Shown here one piece after another: positions 58,859 through 64,000 of a DNA stretch of 64,000 nt (position 1 is its first letter; every line of letters starts with the position of its first letter). Origin of the DNA: Streptomyces hokutonensis (lineage in GTDB: Bacteria; Actinomycetota; Actinomycetes; Streptomycetales; Streptomycetaceae). A program made the translations under genes and the position numbers. The notes under the pieces are model-generated. The model was not told where the DNA came from. It made no database searches and saw only the letters and a list, made by a program, of their open reading frames with translations. Location of the stretch: NCBI RefSeq assembly GCF_000376565.1, contig NZ_BARG01000090.1:1-64000 (forward strand), written 5' to 3'.

Positions 58859-59098
58859 ATGACCGGCCGGACGTACATCGAGCGCGGCCAGCCCGTCACC
58901 GTGCTCACCGCGTATTGCGCCCGCCGCGCACCCGACGTCACCGGCGGCTGGCTGCTTTTCCAGTGGCCCGGCCGTCGACCCTCCGCCGGGCCACGCAACG
59001 TGGCGATCCGCCGCACCGACGGATCGATCGTCGTCCGGCCCTTCCGAGGCCTCACCCGCAACGCTCCGACCGACAGCCCCCACCCGAGGAACCCATGA
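58859..59098 (+). CDS. Hypothetical protein (79 aa)
   Basis: The product is beta-rich with basic residues (YIERGQPVTVLTAYCARRAPDVTGGWLLFQWPGRR). It is 5 bp after the DUF5131 stop and overlaps the next start. Small basic nucleic-acid-binding proteins look like this; no family assigned. Confidence 0.55.
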   Translation: MTGRTYIERGQPVTVLTAYCARRAPDVTGGWLLFQWPGRRPSAGPRNVAIRRTDGSIVVRPFRGLTRNAPTDSPHPRNP

Positions 59099-59544
59099 CC
59101 ATCCCTCACCCGAGCCCCTACTGCGCGGCCTCCAACGCGGCCGACGCCCTGCTCGCCGCGCACCCCGACCTCCCCGCCCTGTCGGTGGACGTCGCCCACG
59201 TACGCGGCCTCGGACCGGCCGCCCTGATCCAGGTCGCGGGCAGGCCCGCCCTCAAGGCCTGGGCGCAGGCCCTGAACACGACCGCCCACATCACCGGCGC
59301 GAGCGCTTACGGCACCACCGAGCCCCACGAGGCCGGCATGCCGCAGTGGCTGTGGTGGCGGATGACCTACATCGACACGGCCGTCGGCCGGATGCCCATC
59401 CGGCTGTGGACGCTCGACACCACCGACCAGCCCCGCGCCCTGGCCGCCTTCCTCGCCACCACCGTCCACGCCCCGCCCGCTCCTTCCGGCGACCGGACCC
59501 GGACCCCGAACCACCCCAACACGCTTGAGGAGAACAGCCGATGA
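59095..59544 (+). CDS. Hypothetical protein (149 aa)
   Basis: The product has an ordered core with VAHVRGLGPAALIQVAGRPALKAWAQALN and aromatic QWLWWRMTYIDTAVGRMPIRLWTLD. It resembles in style the gene at 60209 (ALILRV, AAIAAWAHALG, TATIPE). Both overlap neighbours. Function unknown. Confidence 0.55.
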   Translation: MTIPHPSPYCAASNAADALLAAHPDLPALSVDVAHVRGLGPAALIQVAGRPALKAWAQALNTTAHITGASAYGTTEPHEAGMPQWLWWRMTYIDTAVGRMPIRLWTLDTTDQPRALAAFLATTVHAPPAPSGDRTRTPNHPNTLEENSR

Positions 59545-60107
59545 CCCCGCCCGCCGCCGACCAGACCGTCGTACCGGACTGGCTTGCCGCTGCCGAAGCC
59601 GCCCACCAGGAGCAGCAGATCGGCACCGTCGCGCAACTCCTGCATCGCGCCCAGCGCTACGCCGATCTGATCAACGCCCGCCTCGCCGACCTCGGCATCG
59701 AGCCGATCGAGGCCGCAGGCGTTGACGACCGCGGCACCCTGCGGCCCGCCCGGCTGACCCAGCCCGAGGTGGAGCCGTACGCCTACTACGAGGTGCGCGC
59801 GGCCTGGAGCGAGGACGACAAGCAGGTTGAACTCCACACCGCCGACTGGGAGGACCATGACCCCACGTTCGGACGCGTCCGTCTGCTGCACTCGCTCGCC
59901 GACGTCGCCGCCGCCCGCCGCGAGACCCCGACCTTCCCCGCCCCGCGCCGCGACTACCTCCGTGAGGCGATCCGCGCGATCGACGGCCTCGACGCCGACC
60001 GCCTCAACAACGCACAGGTCGAAGAGATCGCGAACGCCGTCCACGGCAACACCGCGGCCCTGCTGCACCTCGCCGACACCATCGCCCGCACACGCACGAC
60101 CGTCTGA
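59541..60107 (+). CDS. Hypothetical protein (188 aa)
   Basis: The product is helical at both ends (EAAHQEQQIGTVAQLLHRAQRYADLINARLADLGI) with a beta core. No family was recognised. ATG overlaps the upstream stop. A short hairpin-rich spacer separates it from the next gene. Confidence 0.55.
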   Translation: MTPPAADQTVVPDWLAAAEAAHQEQQIGTVAQLLHRAQRYADLINARLADLGIEPIEAAGVDDRGTLRPARLTQPEVEPYAYYEVRAAWSEDDKQVELHTADWEDHDPTFGRVRLLHSLADVAAARRETPTFPAPRRDYLREAIRAIDGLDADRLNNAQVEEIANAVHGNTAALLHLADTIARTRTTV

Positions 60108-60208
60108 GCACGCATCACCGACACCACTGGCCACACCACCCGGAGCGCCGTGCCCGCCATCCTGCGGGCGCGGCGCTCCCCCTCTTTCATCTCTTCAAGG
60201 AGCCCCGG

Positions 60209-61087
60209 ATGCCCATCAGCCCACCGTTACCGGAGCGAGCCCAGCAGCTGCTGGCGCAGCTGGAGCGGTACGCATCCCGCGAGAGCGGGCAGATCGCCGT
60301 CGGCAGGCGCCTCCTGGAGAACCACCCCGACCTTCCGCTGGCCGGGTTCGCGATCTCCAGCAGCATCTCCCCCGAGCCCGGCCGCCCCCAGCACAGCCTG
60401 ATCCTGCGCGTCGATGAACACGACACAGCCGCGATCGCGGCATGGGCGCACGCCCTGGGCACCGAGCCGGTCATCGACGGAGCCCGCCACCAGCTCGACA
60501 CCGCCCTGGACGGCATCGGGATCTGGGGCACGGCCACGATCCCCGAAGCCGACTACGACATGGACCGGGCGGCTTTCATCCCGTCCGGCGACGACGTCTC
60601 CTTCACCCACCGGGGCCTGCTCGTCACGGAGATCGGGGAAGACGGCGACCTGCTCTTCAGCGCCCACCCGCCCATGCGGGAGGTCCTGGCCGCCACGAGC
60701 GCCTACTACCGCCACACCTGCGGCCAGCGCCTGCGCCCGTTCGACGGGCACGCCCTCGCCGACAGCATCAAACGCGGCTGGGCACGGTGCGTCGCCTACC
60801 CCACCCGCACCGAATGGCAGATCCGCAGGGCAACCGAGGACACCCCCGGAGCCCTCCCCGTCACCTGGATGTACGCCCAGGACGGCCGCACCCAGGACCT
60901 CGGTTCCGTCGAACACTGCCCGGCCTGCGGGCGCCCCAGCCGCGGACTCGACTACGACCGCGTGAGTGGGCAGCGCGTACACGTCTGCCCCTCACCCGCC
61001 TGCCTGCATAAGTGGCCCGTCGACGACACCCCGAGCCCCGCAGCTGATGACCACCGCCACGACAGCGAAGCCCTCGCCACCCGCTGA
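60209..61087 (+). CDS. Hypothetical protein with C-terminal zinc ribbon and TTA codon
   Basis: The 292-aa product has a domain similar to the 59095 gene product (residues about 45-110), a middle domain with HTCGQRLRPFDGHALADSIKRG, and a C-terminal zinc ribbon HCPACGRPSRG and VHVCPSPACLHKW. The seventh codon is TTA, a likely bldA dependence. No enzyme motif was recognised. Confidence 0.6.
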   Translation: MPISPPLPERAQQLLAQLERYASRESGQIAVGRRLLENHPDLPLAGFAISSSISPEPGRPQHSLILRVDEHDTAAIAAWAHALGTEPVIDGARHQLDTALDGIGIWGTATIPEADYDMDRAAFIPSGDDVSFTHRGLLVTEIGEDGDLLFSAHPPMREVLAATSAYYRHTCGQRLRPFDGHALADSIKRGWARCVAYPTRTEWQIRRATEDTPGALPVTWMYAQDGRTQDLGSVEHCPACGRPSRGLDYDRVSGQRVHVCPSPACLHKWPVDDTPSPAADDHRHDSEALATR

Positions 61088-61147
61088 CCCGCCCCCACCC
61101 TTCGCGCGGCGGCCCCATACGGCCGGCCGCACGAGCCTGGAGACTCC

Positions 61148-61933
61148 GTGACCCACCCCGACGTGTTCATCGACTCCTTCGGCGCACGCTGGCAGGACAC
61201 TCCCCCGCCCCGCTACCGTGCCGCCGTCCTCGGCATCAACCTGACCAATCAGCTGCTCAACCCGCCGGACGACCCGGCCCTCGCCGACACCGTCGCCCGC
61301 CAGACCGGACAGGACCAGGGCGTACGCGACTACGTCCTGGGCACCCCCGGCGCGGCCCGCATCATCGCCGACGCCGTACACGAACTCACCGCGCTGCGCG
61401 CCGCCGCCAACGGCCGACCGGTCCAGCTCCTGGTCAACTGCTGGTACGGCCGCCACCGGGCACCCGCCATCGCCGACGCGATCGGACGGCGCATGCAGGA
61501 GGCCGGCGCCACCGTCACGGTCACCCACCACCACATCAACCGGCCACCGGTCCCCCGCAAACACCCGCGCCCCGACTGCCCGTTCTGCCGGATCATCCAC
61601 GACGGCGCCCCGGCCACGATCGTCCGGGAATGGGCCGACGCCCTCGCGATCAAGCCCCGCAGCGGCGGCTGCACCGACGGCCACGTCCTGGTCCTGCCGC
61701 ACGGTCATGTCGCGGACTTCACGACCGACCCTGTCGTCTCCGCCACCGTCCAACTGCGTGCCGCCGAGCTCGCCCAGGAGCTGGGCGGCCAGTGGAACTA
61801 CCTCACCTCCTGCGGCCCGGACGCGACACAGACCGTGCTCCACCTGCACGGCCACCTTGTTCCCCGCACCGCCGACGACGGCCTCGCCCTCCCCTGGATC
61901 AACCCCAACCACGAACAGGAGCCCGCCCGATGA
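61148..61933 (+). CDS. RapZ C-terminal-like domain fused to a HIT-family domain
   Basis: The 261-aa protein joins two parts. Residues about 85-135 (VQLLVNCWYGRHRAPAIADAIGRRM, VTVTHHHINRP) match the nucleotide-binding C-terminal domain of RapZ with Cys98 and GRHR 101-104. Residues about 144-255 form a HIT domain: CPFCRII zinc-like pair, HVLVLPHGHVADF, and the catalytic triad motif HLHGHLV at 232-238. HIT enzymes cleave nucleotide-phosphoryl bonds. A fused RapZ-C domain may bind a nucleotide, amino sugar or RNA substrate. Overlaps the next gene by ATGA. Confidence 0.75.
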   Translation: MTHPDVFIDSFGARWQDTPPPRYRAAVLGINLTNQLLNPPDDPALADTVARQTGQDQGVRDYVLGTPGAARIIADAVHELTALRAAANGRPVQLLVNCWYGRHRAPAIADAIGRRMQEAGATVTVTHHHINRPPVPRKHPRPDCPFCRIIHDGAPATIVREWADALAIKPRSGGCTDGHVLVLPHGHVADFTTDPVVSATVQLRAAELAQELGGQWNYLTSCGPDATQTVLHLHGHLVPRTADDGLALPWINPNHEQEPAR

Positions 61934-62607
61934 AGCGTCGCTTCAGCCGATGCGGCCACGCACCCGGCGCCCTCAGCCCCGAAGACCAGGCCGCCGTCGA
62001 CCAGTTCCGCGCGCTGCTCGCCGCACTGCGCGACATGGAGACCTGGACGCCCGGCCTCTACCAGGACATCGCCGTGCGCGTCGGACCGTTCATGGAAAGG
62101 GCCCACCCCCGCCCGGGCGACGATCACGGCCCCGACCTGATCGCCGTCTCTCTGGTCCACCCCGACACCCCGCACGCCGCGGCCTACCTCCACGGCCACC
62201 AGCTCGGCTACACCGGCAAGGGCTGGCTGCGCTGCGAGACGGACAAGATCCTCGGATTGTGGAACCCGGCCCTCACACCACTCACCCACGCCGCGGCGGG
62301 CCTGGATCTGCCCGATGACGTCGGCATGTCGGCCGCGCACTACGCCGTACACGTCGAAGCCTGCTACCGCGACGGCACCACATACACGCTGCTCCGCCTC
62401 GGGCCCTACAACCAGACCGGGCAGGCCGAACACGACACAGGCCGCCTCACCACCGAACTGGCGGCTCAGATGGCCGCCATCATCCCCGAGTTCACGGTCA
62501 CCGCGACGCTCGAGCCCTTCGACATCAGCGCCCGTGCGAAGTACCGCGACCCGTACGACCACGACCCCGTCGTACTCCTGACGGACGCTCTCGCCCAGGT
62601 CCAGTAG
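61930..62607 (+). CDS. Hypothetical protein (225 aa)
   Basis: The product has a basic N-terminus (KRRFSRCGHAPG), a helical segment and a beta-rich C-half (YAVHVEACYRDGTTYTLLRLGPY). ATG overlaps the RapZ/HIT stop, so expression is tied to that enzyme. No family was recognised. Confidence 0.55.
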   Translation: MKRRFSRCGHAPGALSPEDQAAVDQFRALLAALRDMETWTPGLYQDIAVRVGPFMERAHPRPGDDHGPDLIAVSLVHPDTPHAAAYLHGHQLGYTGKGWLRCETDKILGLWNPALTPLTHAAAGLDLPDDVGMSAAHYAVHVEACYRDGTTYTLLRLGPYNQTGQAEHDTGRLTTELAAQMAAIIPEFTVTATLEPFDISARAKYRDPYDHDPVVLLTDALAQVQ

Positions 62608-62616
62608 GAGAGCCGC

Positions 62617-63147
62617 ATGACCACCACCCTGTACGAGATCGAAACCAGCGAAGCCGACGACGGCACGACGGTCCCCGCCGAAGGCATTTGGACCCCCAGC
62701 AGTGAAGACGCGGTCGACAACGGATTCATCGCCTACGGCGGGCTGTACGTCGCCGGCGTCGGAGCACCGAACGACGACGCCCTTTACCCGGACAGCTTCG
62801 TCGTCCTCGGTCACCACCGGTGGGCACGCGCCATCGAGGCCGCAGCCGCGTACATGGACCGAGTCCACGGCTGGCCCAGCCTTCACCTCTACCCCGGTGA
62901 CGACCCCTCGGTGTCCATCCACCGCATCGCGCGCGCGGTCCTCGCGCACGGCGTCTTCTTACGGCACCCGCATCCGGACCACCCGTGCGGCTGCGAGTGG
63001 GAAGACACCTGGCGCGTGGTCTGGGCGCCCGAGACCGAACCCGGGGCCGTCCCGGTCACCGCGATGCGCCATCCGGCCGCGCCGGCAACCGCAGTCGGCC
63101 TCCCCAACCCCGACCACGGAGCAGTGCCAGCAACCTGGGCGCCTTGA
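62617..63147 (+). CDS. Hypothetical protein with TTA codon, last gene of the operon
   Basis: The 176-aa product has FIAYGGLYVAGVGAPND in the N-half and HRIARAVLAHGVFLRHPHPDHPCGCEWEDTW later, where Leu115 is a TTA codon. His and Cys residues cluster in that part. A strong terminator follows, so the long plus-strand transcript probably ends here. Confidence 0.6.
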   Translation: MTTTLYEIETSEADDGTTVPAEGIWTPSSEDAVDNGFIAYGGLYVAGVGAPNDDALYPDSFVVLGHHRWARAIEAAAAYMDRVHGWPSLHLYPGDDPSVSIHRIARAVLAHGVFLRHPHPDHPCGCEWEDTWRVVWAPETEPGAVPVTAMRHPAAPATAVGLPNPDHGAVPATWAP

Positions 63148-63170
63148 TCAGGGTTGCTCGCCACACCAAG

Positions 63171-63210
63171 AAGGCCCGTACCGCTGCGAACTCGCAGGGG
63201 TACGGGCCTT
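63171..63210 (+). terminator. Rho-independent terminator of the long operon
   Basis: AAGGCCCGTACC (63171-63182) and GGTACGGGCCTT (63199-63210) form a 12-bp stem, followed by TTTGTG. It comes 23 bp after the last operon stop. Confidence 0.85.
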
Positions 63211-63393
63211 TTGTGTTCCTGGGCAGTCAGCTTGACGTGTTCTCCGTGGGGCCCCGGTCGGCTGAACCGCCCTATTTCATACGAGGCCCCAGGCCCGGCG
63301 ATCAACTCGCCCAGAGGTGGGTCCCTTTTGTGTTCACGGGACGTGCTGCGACCTTGGTGAGTGCCCTGCGAGCGGGACACCTGCACCCGCCGC

Positions 63394-63457
63394 ACTCACT
63401 CCCGACCAAGATCATTCTTCCACAATTGTAGAAGAATGATCTTGGTCGGGAGTGAGT
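63394..63457. repeat. 64-bp palindrome upstream of parA (parS/operator candidate)
   Basis: A 27-bp left arm (63394-63420, ACTCACTCCCGACC...) and its exact complement (63431-63457) surround CACAATTGTA, whose ACAATTGT core is itself a palindrome. CACCCGC (63384-63390) and GCGGGTG (63462-63468) extend it outward. It sits 54 bp before the parA start, where centromere sites or ParA operators are found. No other gene lies in 63148-63510. Confidence 0.8.
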
Positions 63458-63510
63458 AAATGCGGGTGTGCTGGGTGGAGAGGGGTGGCGTCCTGGATAT
63501 CGTCCCTGCC

Positions 63511-64000
63511 ATGACCGAAACCACACCGGACTCGCTCGCCGGGACCCGCGGGCTTCCCGCGCCTCGCATCAGTAGGCCCGAGCTGACCCGCATCATCGCC
63601 ATGTGTAACCAGAAAGGTGGCGTCGGAAAGACCACCACCACGATCAACCTAGCCGGAGCGCTCGCAGAACACGGACGGCGCGTCCTGCTCTGCGACTGCG
63701 ACCCCCAGGGCAACGCTACGAGCTCTTTCAAGGTCCCCATGCTGGACGATGACAAGGGTCCCACGCAGGCCACCGTCGTCATCGACATGTCCGACCCTCA
63801 CGAGCTGGTCGCCAAGACCCGCGTGGAGAACATCGACGTCCTGCCTGCCAGCATGGACATGGCCTTCCTGCCCTCCCGGCTTCGGGAGACGGGATCGGCC
63901 AACCAGTTCTACGCCCGGATGCTGGGGCACTTCCAGGGCGAGTACGACGACATCCTGCTCGACATGCGCCCAGCTCTGGACACGGACACCGATTCGCAGA
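63511..64000 (+). CDS. parA: ParA-family partition ATPase, 3' end outside the window
   Basis: The first 163 residues contain a deviant Walker A CNQKGGVGKTTTTINLA (residues about 31-47), Walker A' VLLCDCDPQGNAT and a Walker B region YDDILLDMRP. ParA moves plasmid copies using a DNA-bound ParB partner. The start ATG 63511 has no clear ribosome binding site, so translation may be weak or the start imprecise. The frame is still open at the window end. The palindrome upstream is the natural candidate partition site. Confidence 0.88.
   Translation, partial: MTETTPDSLAGTRGLPAPRISRPELTRIIAMCNQKGGVGKTTTTINLAGALAEHGRRVLLCDCDPQGNATSSFKVPMLDDDKGPTQATVVIDMSDPHELVAKTRVENIDVLPASMDMAFLPSRLRETGSANQFYARMLGHFQGEYDDILLDMRPALDTDTDSQ

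Noticed and set aside
63394..63457. Palindrome as simple transcription terminator
   Set aside because: No T run follows, the operon already ends at a strong terminator 180 bp earlier, and arm length is far beyond terminator norms; a role in partition is more likely.

Overview
The window looks like about 64 kb of a linear Streptomyces (or close relative) plasmid. The base composition is G+C rich with strong third-position G/C bias. Many starts are GTG, and GTGA/ATGA/TGATG overlaps between genes are common. Genes diagnostic of linear actinomycete replicons are present: a tap-tpg telomere operon (15177-17405 and 14616-15173), a second unlinked tpg (6889-7482), an FtsK/TraB-type transfer ATPase and a ParA. 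A WhiB-like protein and rare TTA leucine codons also fit Streptomyces. No telomere sequence, tRNA, rRNA, intact transposon or CRISPR array was seen.

Layout. (1) 1-1868: five 19-bp palindromic iterons upstream of two overlapping RepL-like winged-helix genes, a candidate replication unit. (2) 1.9-5.8 kb: an inverted pair of 79-bp repeats around gene-free DNA, a RelE/ParE-type toxin-antitoxin operon and small hypotheticals. (3) 6.0-17.4 kb, mostly minus strand: lone tpg, an acetyltransferase, a candidate 28-aa peptide gene, an SOS-like promoter driving DnaE plus an ImuB-like Y-family protein, then tap-tpg. (4) 17.5-23.7 kb: small hypotheticals sharing GTGGGTACCCAC operators embedded in promoters, and an ECF sigma factor with a coupled partner. 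(5) 24.1-31.6 kb: a Ser/Thr kinase fused to a DnaJ C-terminal region, a DciA-like protein, a winged-helix protein next to DnaA-box-like sites (a second candidate origin), a GIY-YIG-like protein, a RibD-like reductase and an XRE-TPR regulator. (6) 31.7 kb: a GntR/UTRA repressor faces a promoter flanked by inverted operator sites. (7) 32.9-63.1 kb, all plus strand: about 45 densely packed genes. The first part is transfer-like (Wbl, DUF5999, SpdB/DUF2637, repeat-rich basic protein, membrane proteins, FtsK/TraB ATPase, RRQRL zinc protein). The second part is a cargo block (PycTM-like, P-loop kinase, degenerate GGDEF, ASCH, sigma-HTH fusion, DnaN, DUF4406-like, DUF5131, RapZ-C/HIT fusion). (8) 63.2-64.0 kb: a strong terminator, a giant palindrome and the 5' end of parA, cut by the window edge.

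How it fits together. RepL-like, winged-helix and DciA-like proteins would start internal replication; Tap and Tpg would finish the ends; ParA and the toxin-antitoxin pair would hold the plasmid. DnaE/ImuB with a plasmid DnaN resembles an SOS mutasome split over two loci. The GntR regulator probably represses the long plus-strand operon. An 8-bp motif repeated in strict 21-bp phase across the start of the SpdB-like gene is the most striking unexplained DNA element and is a candidate transfer or regulatory locus.
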